The position numbers were made by a program, and so were the translations under genes. 64,000 nt of DNA, taken from contig NZ_JABUBU010000002.1 in the NCBI RefSeq assembly GCF_019834675.1, positions 395,722 through 459,721 on the forward strand. The letters are read 5' to 3'. Shown piece by piece: positions 35,888 to 46,193 of this stretch. A model generated the notes under the pieces. The model did not search any database. It was not told the DNA's origin and was given only the letters and a program-made list of their open reading frames with translations. Source of the DNA: Rhodococcoides corynebacterioides. GTDB taxonomy: Bacteria; Actinomycetota; Actinomycetes; Mycobacteriales; Mycobacteriaceae. Each line of letters begins with the position of its first letter. The stretch's first letter is position 1.

Positions 35888-36667
35888 GTGACCACGTCGA
35901 TGTATGCGGAGGAGCGTCAGAACGCCATCGCCGGCCTGATCGGCCAGCGCGGCCGCGTGTCGGTCACCGACCTCGCCGAGACCTTCGGGGTCACCACCGA
36001 GACCGTGCGACGCGACCTCGCCGCACTCGACCGCATGGGAGTCGTGCGTCGGGTGCACGGGGGCGCCGTCCCGGTCACCACCATCGCCGCCGTCGAGAAG
36101 GGCCTCGCCGAACGCGAGCACACCCGCACCCGTCAAAAGGACCTCATCGCGGCCGCCGCGGTGCGCTTCCTCCCCGGCGCGGGCGGCACCGTCGCACTCG
36201 ACGCCGGCACCACCACCGGTCGCCTGGCCGCCCTGGTGCCCGTCGACGTCGAGCTCACCGTGGTCACCAACTCGCTGCCCATCGCTCAGCGCCTCGCGTC
36301 CGTCCCGTCCGTGTCCCTGCACTTCGCGGGTGGCCGCGTGCGCGGCGTCACGCAGGCGACGGTCGGCGAGGACGCGGTCCGGACGTTCGCGACGCTGCGG
36401 GTCGACGTCGCGTTCCTCGGCACCAACGCCCTCAGCGTCGACCACGGACTGTCCACCCCGGACACCGAGGAAGCGGCGGTCAAGCGCGCCATGGCCGCCT
36501 CGGCCGACCGCGTGGTCGTCGTCGCGGACTCCGCCAAGATCGGCCTCGAGTACTTCATGTCCTTCGCCGCGCTCGACGGCGTCGACGTCCTGGTCACCGA
36601 CGACGGCATCACCGATGCCGACTGCACCCGTCTGCAGCAACACGGATTGGAGGTGGTGGTCGCATGA
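35888..36667 (+). CDS. DeoR-family regulator of the fructose PTS
   Basis: About 259 residues from GTG 35888 with CGGAGGGG upstream; ATG 35900 (MYAEERQ) is the alternative. The helix-turn-helix (RVSVTDLAETFGVTTETVRR, about residues 26-45) is followed by the DeoR sugar-phosphate sensor domain with DAGTTTG and VVADSAKIG. It probably represses the operon until fructose-1-phosphate accumulates. Its stop and the fruK start share ATGA. Confidence 0.88.
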   Translation: MTTSMYAEERQNAIAGLIGQRGRVSVTDLAETFGVTTETVRRDLAALDRMGVVRRVHGGAVPVTTIAAVEKGLAEREHTRTRQKDLIAAAAVRFLPGAGGTVALDAGTTTGRLAALVPVDVELTVVTNSLPIAQRLASVPSVSLHFAGGRVRGVTQATVGEDAVRTFATLRVDVAFLGTNALSVDHGLSTPDTEEAAVKRAMAASADRVVVVADSAKIGLEYFMSFAALDGVDVLVTDDGITDADCTRLQQHGLEVVVA

Positions 36668-37659
36668 TCCTCACCCTGACGGCCAACCCCAGCATGGACC
36701 GCACCGTCACCCTCGACGCCGCCCTTCAGCGCGGCGCCGTCCACCGCGCCACCACCACGACCACCGATCCCGGCGGCAAGGGTGTCAACGTCGCGCGGGT
36801 GCTGACCGCCGCGGGCCGGACCTGCACGGCGCTGCTGCCGGGCACCGGCTCCGACCCGCTGCTCGGCGCCCTGGGCGCTCTGGGCGTGCGGTACCACGCA
36901 GTTCCTACCGCCGGTCCCGCCCGGACCAACCTCACCATCAGCGAGCCCGACGGCACCACGACCAAGATCAACGAGCCGGGAACGGCCCTCACCGCCGACA
37001 CCGTGGCCGGCCTCACCGCGGCCGTCAGGGAACTCGCCCAACGTGCCCAGTGGGTGGTGCTGTCCGGTTCCGTGCCCCCCGGCGTCGACGTCGGCTGGTA
37101 CGGCGAGCTCGTCGCGGTGCTGCGCGAGACGTCCGCCAAGGTGGCCGTCGACACCTCCGACGCACCGCTGACCGCCCTGGCCGCCGGCTTCCCCGGAAGC
37201 GCGCCGGACCTCATCAAGCCGAACGCCGAGGAACTCGGTCAGCTCACCGACCGCGACGGCGACCTGCTCGAAGGCGCTGCCGCACAGGGCGATCCGATGC
37301 CCACGGTCGAGGCCGCCCGGATTCTGGTCGACCGCGGCGTCGGCGCGGTGCTCGCCACCCTGGGCGCCGCCGGTGCCGTCCTCGTCACCGACGCGGGCGC
37401 CTGGTTCGCCACCCCTCCCCCGATCACCCCGCGCAGCACCGTCGGCGCGGGCGACTCGTCCCTCGCCGGGTACGTCCTGGCCGACCTCGACGGTGCGGAC
37501 GGCGCCGGGCGACTCGCCCGGGCCGTCGCCTACGGATCGGCCGCCGCCGCTCTGCCCGGCACCCGCCTCCCCACCCCGGTCGACATCCACGTCGACGCCG
37601 TTCCCGTTCGATCGCTTTCCCTGCCCGGCTCGTCCACCCTCGCTCGACACACCTCCTGA
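36664..37659 (+). CDS. fruK: 1-phosphofructokinase
   Basis: This 331-residue PfkB-family kinase starts at ATG 36664 inside the deoR stop. Signatures are NPSMDRTV at the N-terminus, GGKGVNVARVL (about residues 39-49) and the anion-hole/catalytic base TVGAGDSSLAGYV (about 259-271). It phosphorylates fructose-1-phosphate, made by FruA, to fructose-1,6-bisphosphate. It is followed 9 bases later by fruA. Confidence 0.93.
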   Translation: MILTLTANPSMDRTVTLDAALQRGAVHRATTTTTDPGGKGVNVARVLTAAGRTCTALLPGTGSDPLLGALGALGVRYHAVPTAGPARTNLTISEPDGTTTKINEPGTALTADTVAGLTAAVRELAQRAQWVVLSGSVPPGVDVGWYGELVAVLRETSAKVAVDTSDAPLTALAAGFPGSAPDLIKPNAEELGQLTDRDGDLLEGAAAQGDPMPTVEAARILVDRGVGAVLATLGAAGAVLVTDAGAWFATPPPITPRSTVGAGDSSLAGYVLADLDGADGAGRLARAVAYGSAAAALPGTRLPTPVDIHVDAVPVRSLSLPGSSTLARHTS

Positions 37660-37668
37660 GGAATGAAC

Positions 37669-39753
37669 ATGTCCACTCCCACCACGGATGCACCCGGCAT
37701 CATCGCGGAGGATCTGATCCTTCTCGACGCCGATCTCGGTGCCGACAAGAACGCCGTCATCGAGCGGCTGGCGAGCGTGCTCGCCGACGCGGGTCGCGCC
37801 ACCGACTCCGCGGCCCTGCTCGACGCCGCCCTGGCGCGTGAGGCGCAGTCGGCCACCGGTCTGCCCGGCGGCATCGCGATCCCGCACTGCCGCTCGGCCG
37901 CGGTCACCACCGCCTCGCTCGGGTTCGCCCGGCTGTCGCCGAAGGTCGACTTCGGCGCCCCCGACGGCGACGCCGACCTGGTCTTCCTCATCGCCGCCCC
38001 CGAGGGCGCCGGAGCCGAGCACATGAAGCTCCTGTCCTCGCTGGCCCGCGCGCTGGTCAAGCCGGCCTTCGTGACCTCGCTGCGCGAGGCTCGTACCCCG
38101 GCCGAGGTGGTCTCGCTCGTCCAGGACGTGCTCGCCCCCAAGCCCGCGACGCCCGCCGGCACCGCCGCCCCGGCCACCGCCACCGCAGCCACCGCCGCTT
38201 CGGCCACCGCGGTGAGCACGGCGAAGACCGGCACCCCCGACACCGCTGCCGCGACGTCGTCGTCGGCACCGAAGCACATCGTCGCCATCACCGCGTGCCC
38301 CACGGGTATCGCCCACACCTACATGGCGGCGGATTCGCTGAAGGACGCCGGCGATCGCGCCGGGGTCACCGTGCATGTCGAGACGCAGGGCTCGTCGGGC
38401 TCCACCGCCCTCGACCCGCAGCTGATCGCCTCGGCCGCCGCCGTCATCTTCGCAACCGACGTGGGCGTCAAGGGCCGCGAGCGCTTCGCCGGCAAGCCGG
38501 TGATCGAGTCCGGCGTCAAGCGCGCCATCAACGAGCCCGACACGATGGTCGCCGAGGCGCTGCGCGCCGGGGACGATCCGTCGGCCGCCCGCGTGTCCGG
38601 CTCCGCCCCCGCCGTGGGGGCCGCCGCGTCCACCGGTGGTCTCGGCTGGGGCACGCGCCTGCGTCAGATCCTGCTGACCGGCGTGAGCTACATGATTCCG
38701 TTCGTCGCGGCGGGCGGTCTGCTCATCGCGCTCGGCTTCCTGCTCGGCGGCTACCAGATCACCGAGGTCGCCGAGGACGTCGTCCTGAACAACAGCCTGC
38801 AGAACCTGCCGGACGGGGGTCTCGCGACCTACCTCGGCGCGGTGCTGTTCCAGCTGGGCAGTCTGGCGTTCTCGTTCCTCGTCCCGGCGCTCGCGGGTTA
38901 CATCGCCTTCGCCATCGCCGACCGACCCGGCATCGCCCCCGGCTTCACCGCCGGTGCCGTGGCCGTCCTGGTCGGCGCGGGCTTCATCGGTGGTCTGGTC
39001 GGTGGCCTCATCGCCGGCTTCGTCGCCCTGTGGATCAGCCGCATCGCGGTGCCGTCGTGGCTGCGCGGCCTCATGCCCGTGGTCATCATTCCGCTGGGCG
39101 CGACCCTGGTGGTCGGTGGCCTGATGTTCCTGGTGCTCGGCCGACCGCTGGCCGCCATCACCTCCGGCCTCACCAACTGGCTGAACGGCCTGTCCGGCTC
39201 GTCCGTCATCATCCTCGGCGTCATTCTCGGCCTGATGATGTGCTTCGACCTCGGTGGACCGGTCAACAAGGCCGCCTACGCCTTCGCCACCGCCGGTCTC
39301 GCCATCGACAACGAGGCGTCGCTGCGCATCATGGCCGCGGTCATGGCCGCCGGCATGGTGCCCCCGCTCGCCATGGCCATCTCCTCGACGATCCTGCGCC
39401 CGAGGCTCTACAGCGCCGCCGAGCGCGAGAACGGCAAGGCCGCCTGGCTGCTGGGTTCGGCGTTCATCTCCGAGGGCGCCATTCCGTTCGCGGCCACCGA
39501 CCCGCTGCGCGTCATCCCGTCGATGATGGCCGGTGGTGCCGTGACCGGCGCGCTGATCATGGCCTTCGGAGTCACCCTCAGCGCACCCCACGGCGGCATC
39601 TTCGTCGCCTTCGCGATGAACAACATCCTGCTGTTCGTCCTCGCGCTGGCCATCGGCGCCGTGGTGTCGGCCGTGCTGGTCACCACCGCCAAGCAGTTCG
39701 CCGGGAAGAAGGATTCCGAGCTGGTCGACGATCGCGTCGCCGTCGCAGCCTGA
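37669..39753 (+). CDS. fruA: Fructose-specific PTS enzyme IIABC
   Basis: This 694-residue three-domain transporter starts at ATG 37669, fixed by GAGGA at 37657-37661; ATG 37663 is too close. Domain IIA (about 1-150) has His near 75 in IPHCRS. An Ala/Thr linker (about 155-200) leads to IIB (about 203-305) with the phospho-Cys near 210 in TACPTGIAHTY. IIC (about 325-690) has about ten membrane helices including the LGGPVNKAAY loop. It imports fructose while phosphorylating it at C1. Confidence 0.95.
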   Translation: MSTPTTDAPGIIAEDLILLDADLGADKNAVIERLASVLADAGRATDSAALLDAALAREAQSATGLPGGIAIPHCRSAAVTTASLGFARLSPKVDFGAPDGDADLVFLIAAPEGAGAEHMKLLSSLARALVKPAFVTSLREARTPAEVVSLVQDVLAPKPATPAGTAAPATATAATAASATAVSTAKTGTPDTAAATSSSAPKHIVAITACPTGIAHTYMAADSLKDAGDRAGVTVHVETQGSSGSTALDPQLIASAAAVIFATDVGVKGRERFAGKPVIESGVKRAINEPDTMVAEALRAGDDPSAARVSGSAPAVGAAASTGGLGWGTRLRQILLTGVSYMIPFVAAGGLLIALGFLLGGYQITEVAEDVVLNNSLQNLPDGGLATYLGAVLFQLGSLAFSFLVPALAGYIAFAIADRPGIAPGFTAGAVAVLVGAGFIGGLVGGLIAGFVALWISRIAVPSWLRGLMPVVIIPLGATLVVGGLMFLVLGRPLAAITSGLTNWLNGLSGSSVIILGVILGLMMCFDLGGPVNKAAYAFATAGLAIDNEASLRIMAAVMAAGMVPPLAMAISSTILRPRLYSAAERENGKAAWLLGSAFISEGAIPFAATDPLRVIPSMMAGGAVTGALIMAFGVTLSAPHGGIFVAFAMNNILLFVLALAIGAVVSAVLVTTAKQFAGKKDSELVDDRVAVAA

Positions 39754-39803
39754 TTCCTGACACCATCGACTACACCACACGCACCACACACGAGGAGCAG
39801 TTC

Positions 39804-40061
39804 ATGCCCAGCACCACCGTCGCCGTCGGATCCGCCATCGGCCTGCACGCCCGCCCCGCCGCCGTGATCGCCGAAGCGGTCGCCGACTCCGGCGTGGACG
39901 TCACGCTCGAGGTCGCCGATGCCGAGCCCGTGGACGGCGGGTCCGCGCTGATGATCATGACGCTCGGCGCCACCAAGGGCACCGAGGTCACCGTCACGGC
40001 CGACGATCAGGCCACCGTCGACAAGATCGCGGCGCTGGTGGCGTCCGACCTCGACGCCTGA
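39804..40061 (+). CDS. ptsH: PTS phosphocarrier protein HPr
   Basis: This 85-residue protein starts at ATG 39804 after GAGGAG. His15 lies in the GLHARPAA motif. It relays phosphate from enzyme I to the IIA domain of FruA. The 50-base gap after fruA and its own strong ribosome-binding site suggest separately boosted translation. Confidence 0.95.
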   Translation: MPSTTVAVGSAIGLHARPAAVIAEAVADSGVDVTLEVADAEPVDGGSALMIMTLGATKGTEVTVTADDQATVDKIAALVASDLDA

Positions 40062-40073
40062 CCCACCGACGCG

Positions 40074-40120
40074 AATCGGGTGCAGTGGTCCACCGTGACG
40101 GTGGACCACTGCACCCGATT
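40074..40120. terminator. Bidirectional terminator after ptsH
   Basis: A perfect 21-base stem (40074-40094 with 40100-40120) has a GTGAC loop. It lies between ptsH and the converging gene that ends at 40138, and is followed by a pyrimidine-rich stretch. Confidence 0.88.
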
Positions 40121-40137
40121 TCTGCTTCTGCGCCCGA

Positions 40138-41166
40138 TCAGCGGCGGCGGAACACCCGCACGACGAGCAGTGCGGTGACCGCGACGATCACCAGCACCGA
40201 CGCCGCGGCCACCACCAGTGGGACGAGGATCGACGACGTCGGCTCGGTCGGGGCCTCCTCGGTGTCGGCCACCGGCGTCGACTCCGGCGCCTGCGCCGGT
40301 GCGATGTCGGCCGCACGCAGCACGTCGATCGGCGGGAGCGCCGCGGCCGGGTCGATGCCCTGCTCCGAGGCCAGCAACAGATCCCCGTCGGCCGTGAACG
40401 CCACGGCTTCGCCCTGAGGGCGAGCGGGCGCGGCGACCACACGATCCGCCGGCCGACTCAGCGCACCGGCGACGTCGCCGTCCCGCACCGACCACAGGTA
40501 GACGTCGGTGTAGGTCCGCACCGCCGCGAGCGTTCCGTCCGCGGTGACCGCGCCGCCCGTGACCAGACTCGACCCGAGCAGCAGCGGCGGCCCCCCGGGT
40601 GTCCCGGTGTCGTCGGGAACGAACGCCGCCACCCGCCGCAGCGCGGTCGGTCCGGGACTCGGCAGATCCGCGACGGCGACATCGGCGGTGTAGACGCCGC
40701 TGCCCGTGGAGTCCTTGGTGACGATCACCGGGCGTCCGTCGCCGCCGATCAGCAGCGCCTCGGCGTCGTGGGCCCCGTCCGGGTACGTCAGTCGCGCCAG
40801 ATCGCCCGCCCCGGTCGCGGGATCGAGGCGCACCAGGCCCACCGTGTCGCGTCGACGGTCGTTGTCGCCGAGGTCCGCGAGCACCAGCCGGCCGTCGACG
40901 GACGCCAGATCCTCGACGTCGTAGGGATCGACGGGATTCGGTATCCACCGCGTGACCGCGCACGACGAATCCAATTGCGCCACACGATCGTCCGCACCGC
41001 TGTCCCCGATGGCGTACGCCGTCTCCCCGATCACGGTGAGGCCGGAGAGCTCGGCCAGGCCGGGGTCGGTCGGCGTGCAGAACACCTCGCCCTGCGCCGC
41101 AGCGACACCCGGGGCGAGCACCGCCGCCCCGACCGCGAGCGCGACGGGCAGCGCCGCCCTACGCAC
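40138..41166 (-). CDS. Secreted, membrane-anchored beta-propeller-like protein
   Basis: About 342 residues from GTG 41166, which overlaps the hflX stop by 8 bases. A signal peptide (about 1-24, ending VAAAQG) is followed by a repetitive beta-rich domain with motifs such as DVEDLASVDGRLVLADLGDN and DAEALLIGGDGRPVIVTKD. A Pro/Thr/Glu linker, one C-terminal helix (about 313-336) and a basic RRR end complete it. It is thus an outside-facing protein with a type I anchor. The function is unknown. It is the last gene of the miaA-dapF-hflX chain. Confidence 0.75.
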   Translation of the reverse strand: MRRAALPVALAVGAAVLAPGVAAAQGEVFCTPTDPGLAELSGLTVIGETAYAIGDSGADDRVAQLDSSCAVTRWIPNPVDPYDVEDLASVDGRLVLADLGDNDRRRDTVGLVRLDPATGAGDLARLTYPDGAHDAEALLIGGDGRPVIVTKDSTGSGVYTADVAVADLPSPGPTALRRVAAFVPDDTGTPGGPPLLLGSSLVTGGAVTADGTLAAVRTYTDVYLWSVRDGDVAGALSRPADRVVAAPARPQGEAVAFTADGDLLLASEQGIDPAAALPPIDVLRAADIAPAQAPESTPVADTEEAPTEPTSSILVPLVVAAASVLVIVAVTALLVVRVFRRR

Positions 41167-42616
41167 TGTGGGCGTAACGAACGAGCTGCGACGCCAGCGC
41201 CGTGGGCACGGTCGCGTCGATGCGCGTTCCGCCCGACTCGTGCGACGTCGACGCGATCCGACCGTCCGCGTGAATGCGGGACACCAGGTCCCCGCGGTCG
41301 TAGGGCACCAGCACACTGACGGAGACCTCGGGCGGACGCACCAGTTCCCCGAGGCGCGTGCGCAGCTCGTCGATGCCCTCGCCGGTCTTCGCGGAGACGA
41401 ACACCGCGCCGGGTAGCAGACCACGCAGCTGCGTGAGCGTCACCGGATCGGCCGCGTCTATTTTGTTGACCACGATGAGTTCCTCGGGCGCGGTCGCGTT
41501 CTGCTCGCGGATGACCTCGACGATCACCTCGCGGACCGCCTCGATCTGCCCGATCGGCAGGGCGTCGGACCCGTCGACCACGTGCATGAGCAGGTCGCCG
41601 TCGACCACTTCCTCGAGCGTCGACCGGAAGGCCTCGACCAGTTGGGTCGGCAGGTGGCGCACGAACCCGACGGTGTCGGTGAGCACGCACTCGCGCCCGT
41701 CGTCCAGCGTGGCTTTGCGCGTGGTCGGATCGAGGGTGGCGAACAGGGCGTTCTGCACCAGCACGCCCGATCCGGTCAGGGCGTTGAGCAGGCTCGACTT
41801 GCCGGCGTTGGTGTAGCCGACGATCGCGACGGACGGCACGTTGCCCTGCAGCCGCCGCTCGCGCTTGGTGTCCCGCGCCTGCTTCATGCCGCGGATCTCG
41901 CGGCGCAGCTTGGCCATCCGCTCGCGGATGCGGCGGCGGTCGGTCTCGATCTTGGTCTCACCGGGACCACGCAGACCCACACCGCCGTTGCTGCCGGCGC
42001 GGCCACCTGCCTGCCGGGACATCGACTCACCCCAGCCGCGCAGCCGCGGGAGCATGTACTCCATCTGGGCCAGGGCGACCTGCGCCTTGCCCTCCCGGGA
42101 CGAGGCGTGCTGGGCGAAGATGTCGAGGATCAGGGCGGTGCGGTCGATCACCTTGACCTTGACGATCTTCTCCAGCGCCGTCAGCTGTGCCGGCGTGAGC
42201 TCACCGTCGCAGACGACGGTGTCGGCGCCGGTGGCGATGACCACCTCGCGCAGTTCCTTCGCCTTGCCGGAGCCGATGTAGGTGGAGGCGTCCGGCCGGT
42301 CGCGCCGCTGGACGAGGCCCTCGAGGACCTCGGAACCGGCGGTCTCCGCGAGCGCCGCGAGCTCGGTCATCGAGGATTCCGCCTCCTCGGCGGAGCCGGA
42401 GGTCCAGACCCCCACCAGCACCACGCGCTCGAGGCGCAGCTGCCGGTACTCGACCTCGGTGACGTCGGTGAGCTCGGTGGACAGACCGGCGACGCGCCGG
42501 AGGGCACTCCGGTCCTCGAGCTGCATCTCGCCGGTGGACCAGGTGTCGTCGTGTGCCTCGTCCGCGTCCGGGCCGGGGGACTCGCTGCGCGTGGGCTGTG
42601 CATTCGTTGTCGTCAT
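41159..42616 (-). CDS. hflX: Ribosome-associated GTPase HflX
   Basis: This 485-residue protein starts at ATG 42616, sharing ATGA with the dapF stop. The HflX N-terminal domain, with [12 protein letters not shown], and a Gly/Arg-rich hinge precede the G domain. That domain has P-loop [11 protein letters not shown] near residue 268, [10 protein letters not shown] and NKID. It splits stalled or stressed 70S ribosomes. It fits the chain of translation-related genes upstream. Confidence 0.95.
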   Translation of the reverse strand: MTTTNAQPTRSESPGPDADEAHDDTWSTGEMQLEDRSALRRVAGLSTELTDVTEVEYRQLRLERVVLVGVWTSGSAEEAESSMTELAALAETAGSEVLEGLVQRRDRPDASTYIGSGKAKELREVVIATGADTVVCDGELTPAQLTALEKIVKVKVIDRTALILDIFAQHASSREGKAQVALAQMEYMLPRLRGWGESMSRQAGGRAGSNGGVGLRGPGETKIETDRRRIRERMAKLRREIRGMKQARDTKRERRLQGNVPSVAIVGYTNAGKSSLLNALTGSGVLVQNALFATLDPTTRKATLDDGRECVLTDTVGFVRHLPTQLVEAFRSTLEEVVDGDLLMHVVDGSDALPIGQIEAVREVIVEVIREQNATAPEELIVVNKIDAADPVTLTQLRGLLPGAVFVSAKTGEGIDELRTRLGELVRPPEVSVSVLVPYDRGDLVSRIHADGRIASTSHESGGTRIDATVPTALASQLVRYAHSA

Positions 42617-43584
42617 ACGCCGTCCATGATCCACGAACGCGGCGCCGAGTGCACGGGCATTTCCTGTGACGCGTGCGGCGTCCGGTCCGCCTCCGCGAGC
42701 CCCGCCCACCAGGAGGGAGACAGCGTGCCCGACGCGAGCAGCACCGACGGTCCGCGCAGCGTCGCGTGACCGTCGTCGATCCGCACGACGACGTCGCCAC
42801 CGGGCACGGTCACGGTCAGCTCACCGTCGGTGCGCCCGTCGGCACGCAGGGCCGCGGCGGCCGCGGCGACGGTGCCGGTCCCGCAGGAGCGGGTCTCCCC
42901 GACGCCCCGCTCGAACACCCGCATGTGTACGCGATTCTCCCGCGCCGGGGTGACGATCTCGAGGTTCACCCCGTGCGGGAAGACGGTGTGGTCGTACTCC
43001 GGCGGCCGCGTCAGATCCAGCGCGGCCAACCCGGCGGCGTCGAGGTCGGCGGGCACACAGGCCAGATGCGGGTTGCCGACGTCGACGCCCGTCCCCGTCC
43101 ACCGACGACCGTCCAGCACCGCGGACGAGGACTCGGTCAGGCGCACCGGTCCCATGTCGACCGTCACCTGCGCGTCGGTGTCGTCGACGTCGTGGACGAT
43201 CACCGGGCGCGCCCCGGCGCGCGACCCGACGACGAACCGGCTCTCACCGGTCAGACCGGCCGCACGCAGGTAGTGCGCGAAGACCCGGACCCCGTTGCCG
43301 CACATCTCGGCGACCGAGCCGTCCGCGTTGCGGTAGTCCATGAACCAGTCGGCGGCGGCGACGCCGTCCGGCAGCGCACTCAGGATGCCGCGCTCCAGGA
43401 GGGCGCCGGCGGTGGCGACGCGCAGCACGCCGTCCGCGCCGAGTCCCGCGCGGCGGTCGCACAGGGTGCGCACCCGGTTCTCGGTGAGGTCGAGGTGCGC
43501 ATCACGGTCCTCGAGCACCACGAAGTCGTTCTGGGTGCCGTGACCCTTGGTGAACGCGATGCCGCTGGTCGTGCCGGTACTCAT
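42613..43584 (-). CDS. dapF: Diaminopimelate epimerase
   Basis: This 323-residue protein starts at ATG 43584, sharing ATGA with the upstream methyltransferase gene. The two catalytic cysteines are in EMCGNGVR (about residue 91) and [10 protein letters not shown] (about residue 231). It converts LL- to meso-diaminopimelate for lysine and peptidoglycan. About 35 residues at the C-terminus, rich in Pro/Ser/His and ending SWIMDGV, go beyond the usual end of the family. Confidence 0.94.
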   Translation of the reverse strand: MSTGTTSGIAFTKGHGTQNDFVVLEDRDAHLDLTENRVRTLCDRRAGLGADGVLRVATAGALLERGILSALPDGVAAADWFMDYRNADGSVAEMCGNGVRVFAHYLRAAGLTGESRFVVGSRAGARPVIVHDVDDTDAQVTVDMGPVRLTESSSAVLDGRRWTGTGVDVGNPHLACVPADLDAAGLAALDLTRPPEYDHTVFPHGVNLEIVTPARENRVHMRVFERGVGETRSCGTGTVAAAAAALRADGRTDGELTVTVPGGDVVVRIDDGHATLRGPSVLLASGTLSPSWWAGLAEADRTPHASQEMPVHSAPRSWIMDGV

Positions 43585-44435
43585 ACGGTCGAGTCTCCCA
43601 CGAGCCCGCGGCGATCCGGTCGCCGCTGGCGCGCGATCTCGTACAGTCCCACGGCACCCGCGGACGGTGCGCCCAGCGAACTCGCGGTCCCCCCGATCGG
43701 GATGGAGACGGTGACGTCGCAGGCGTCCCGCCACGCCGCGGACATGCCGCGGGTCTCGTTGCCGACCACCAGCACCGTCGCCTGCCGGAAGTCGTGCTCG
43801 TCGATCACCCGGTCACCGGTCTCGTCGGTGCCGACGACGGACGTCGGAACGCCGGCCGCGCGGAGTCGCTCGACGACGGCCAGCACGTCCGCCGGTCCGG
43901 CCGCGGCGGCCACGGGGATGCCGAACAGCGATCCGGTGGTGGCGCGCACGGCCACCGGGTCGAAGGGGTCCGCCGCGTGCCCGGTCACCACCACGGCGGA
44001 CGCGCCGAACGCGTCGGCGGAGCGGATCAACGTCCCCAGATTGCCGGGTGACGACGGCCGGTCCACGACGACGATCACCGGCGCCGGATCGTCGGGTGTC
44101 CAGCCGGTGAGGTCCAGCAGCCGTGTCCGCGCGACCAGGAGCACCTCGGGCGGCTGGTCGGCGCGCTCGCCCAGCTCGGCCATGAGGTCCGGTGCCACGG
44201 ACACGATCTCCGCACCGGACCGGCGACCGTCCTCGACCGCTCCGTCCGCCCACGAGGACAGGGCGCCCTCGCTGCGCACGAGGATCGACTCGATCGGCCA
44301 CCCCCGCTCCAGCGCCATGGACACCGGCCGCACCCCCTGCACGAGGAACAGCCCGGCCTTCGTCCGTTTGGCCCGAGTGGTGAGGTAGGACTGCCACTGC
44401 TGGAATCGCGCGTTCCGGCTCAGGACGCGGCTCAT
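43581..44435 (-). CDS. TrmH/SpoU-family RNA 2'-O-ribose methyltransferase
   Basis: This 284-residue protein starts at ATG 44435 with 4-base overlaps at both ends. The SPOUT signatures are [20 protein letters not shown] (motif 1, with the catalytic Arg), [10 protein letters not shown] (motif 2) and [20 protein letters not shown] (motif 3). In motif 3 the usual Asn of SLN is replaced by Gly. It methylates ribose in tRNA or 23S rRNA; the target site is unknown. M. tuberculosis lacks a gene here between miaA and dapF. Confidence 0.83.
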   Translation of the reverse strand: MSRVLSRNARFQQWQSYLTTRAKRTKAGLFLVQGVRPVSMALERGWPIESILVRSEGALSSWADGAVEDGRRSGAEIVSVAPDLMAELGERADQPPEVLLVARTRLLDLTGWTPDDPAPVIVVVDRPSSPGNLGTLIRSADAFGASAVVVTGHAADPFDPVAVRATTGSLFGIPVAAAAGPADVLAVVERLRAAGVPTSVVGTDETGDRVIDEHDFRQATVLVVGNETRGMSAAWRDACDVTVSIPIGGTASSLGAPSAGAVGLYEIARQRRPDRRGLVGDSTV

Positions 44436-45352
44436 GTCGGCTCCCTGTCCGCGACGACGGCGAGAGCGCGACCGAGCAGGTCCGGGTTCTCGCCGCGCAA
44501 CCACGTGATGCGTCGATCGCGGGCGAACCACGACCGCTGACGGCGAACGTAGCGCCGCGTTCCCGCGACGGTCGTCTCCCGGGCCCGGTCGACGTCGATC
44601 TCCCCGTCCAGGTACTGCAGTACCTGGGCGTAGCCGATGGCCCGCCGGGCGGTGACGCCGTCGCGGAGACCGCGCTCGGCCAGAGCCGCCACCTCGTCGA
44701 CGAACCCCTCGGTGAACATCGCGTCGGTGCGGGCCTCGATGCGGGCGTCCAGCTCGTCGGTGTCGCGATCGATCCCGAGCAGAACCGTGCCCCACCGCGG
44801 CTCGCCGATGGTCGGAGCGGACGCCGCGAAGGGTTGCCCGGTGAGTTCGACCACCTCGAGCGCTCGAACGATGCGTCGACCGTCCGAGGGCAGAATCGAC
44901 TCCGCCGCCGCCGGGTCACGCCGCGCGAGTTCACCGTGCAGCGCGGCGACACCGTCGGCCGCCAACCGGGCCTCCCAGCGAGCCCGGACGTCCGGGTCGG
45001 TGGCCGGGAACCGCCAGTCGTCCAGCAGGGCCTGCACGTACATCATCGACCCGCCGACGATCACCGGGCGGCGGCCCGACGCGAGCAGCGCGTCGATCTC
45101 CGCCGTCGCGGCCTCCTGGTAGGCGGCCACCGTGGCCGTCTCGGTCACGTCCAGGACATCGAGCCGGTGGTGCGGAATGCCGCGTCGCTCGCCCACCGGG
45201 GTCTTGGCCGTCCCGATGTCCATGCCGCGGTACTGCTGCATCGCGTCGACGTTGACGATGTCGCCGCCGAACCGCTCCGCCAGGTCCAGCGCGAGCGCCG
45301 ACTTCCCCGTGGCCGTGGGCCCGACGACGGCGACGGGAACCGGACCCGTCAC
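44432..45352 (-). CDS. miaA: tRNA dimethylallyltransferase
   Basis: This protein of about 306 residues starts at GTG 45352, overlapping the upstream stop by 4 bases; GTG 45358 is an alternative. P-loop GPTATGKS occupies residues 11-18, followed by [15 protein letters not shown] and the central [11 protein letters not shown]. It adds the isopentenyl group to A37 of tRNAs reading UNN codons. MiaB, encoded nearby, then methylthiolates the same base. Confidence 0.95.
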   Translation of the reverse strand: MTGPVPVAVVGPTATGKSALALDLAERFGGDIVNVDAMQQYRGMDIGTAKTPVGERRGIPHHRLDVLDVTETATVAAYQEAATAEIDALLASGRRPVIVGGSMMYVQALLDDWRFPATDPDVRARWEARLAADGVAALHGELARRDPAAAESILPSDGRRIVRALEVVELTGQPFAASAPTIGEPRWGTVLLGIDRDTDELDARIEARTDAMFTEGFVDEVAALAERGLRDGVTARRAIGYAQVLQYLDGEIDVDRARETTVAGTRRYVRRQRSWFARDRRITWLRGENPDLLGRALAVVADREPT

Positions 45353-46062
45353 GTCCACGACCCCACCGTGTACCCGACGCCGTACGGCGCCGCGCGGTAC
45401 CGCGTCCGCCCGGTGAACCGTCGTCCCGTGGCCTCGACCACCGTCGCCGCCACCTGCCACGCCGCGCGGCCCGACACACCCAGCTCCGCGCACAGGGCCG
45501 GATCGAGCGACCGGAGCGTCGCGGTGTCCACCGCGTCCAGGGCGTCGTCGACACGCTGCTGGACGCCCTCGGCGCGGTCGTCGAACGCCCCCGGCGCCCC
45601 GGCGGTGAGCGTGGTCGCGCCGTCCGCGACGACGAGCAGACCCACCCGGTCCGCACCGCCCACGCGGTCGGCGACGTCCCGAGCGGCGGACGCGCAGGCG
45701 TCGGCGTCCGCGTCGACCGGGACGAGCATCACGTCGATCGCGTTCGCCGGCGCGGCGCGGTCCCGGAGCCAGCCGACGGTCGCCGCCGCCAGGGGCAGGT
45801 CCGGATCCGGCGGGCCGGACGCGTCCGGCGCCGTCCGCACGACGACGTCGGCGCCGTAGCCGACGTAGGTCGCCACGACGGACCGCAGCATCCCGGCCTG
45901 CGTGTCGGTTCCCAGCGCGAGGAGGACGTCGCAGCGGGCGGCGAGGTCGCGCACTTCGGCCAGGGCCGCATCCCGTAGCTCGGACATCTCGTCGCTCGCC
46001 GCGCCCATCAGCTCCGGCACCAGCAGCGGCGGCGAGGGGACGAAGGCGACGGCGGACAGCAC
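45349..46062 (-). CDS. LigB-like (class III extradiol dioxygenase fold) protein (Rv2728c-like)
   Basis: This protein of about 237 residues starts at GTG 46062. It opens with [15 protein letters not shown] and has the alternating strand/helix layout of LigB-fold proteins, but the iron-binding His/Glu set of true dioxygenases is not evident. It is conserved upstream of miaA in mycobacteria with no assigned activity. Its stop overlaps miaA by 4 bases, so it heads the six-gene coupled chain. Confidence 0.75.
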   Translation of the reverse strand: MLSAVAFVPSPPLLVPELMGAASDEMSELRDAALAEVRDLAARCDVLLALGTDTQAGMLRSVVATYVGYGADVVVRTAPDASGPPDPDLPLAAATVGWLRDRAAPANAIDVMLVPVDADADACASAARDVADRVGGADRVGLLVVADGATTLTAGAPGAFDDRAEGVQQRVDDALDAVDTATLRSLDPALCAELGVSGRAAWQVAATVVEATGRRFTGRTRYRAAPYGVGYTVGSWT

Positions 46063-46193
46063 GCCGCCACGGTAGTCGAGAGGCCCGGGGGGCCTCCCCG
46101 CACGGGTTTCGATGGTCGCGGGCGGCGGGAGGGGGTTGAATGGATCCGACATCGACGACGGCAGCCGTGACGCGCGGCAGAGACGGAGTGACC

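Noticed and set aside
36286..39789. A 1167-codon open frame antisense to deoR, fruK and fruA
   Set aside because: It is low-complexity, rich in Gly/Arg/Asp/His, and is an antisense shadow of strongly supported PTS genes in GC-rich DNA.
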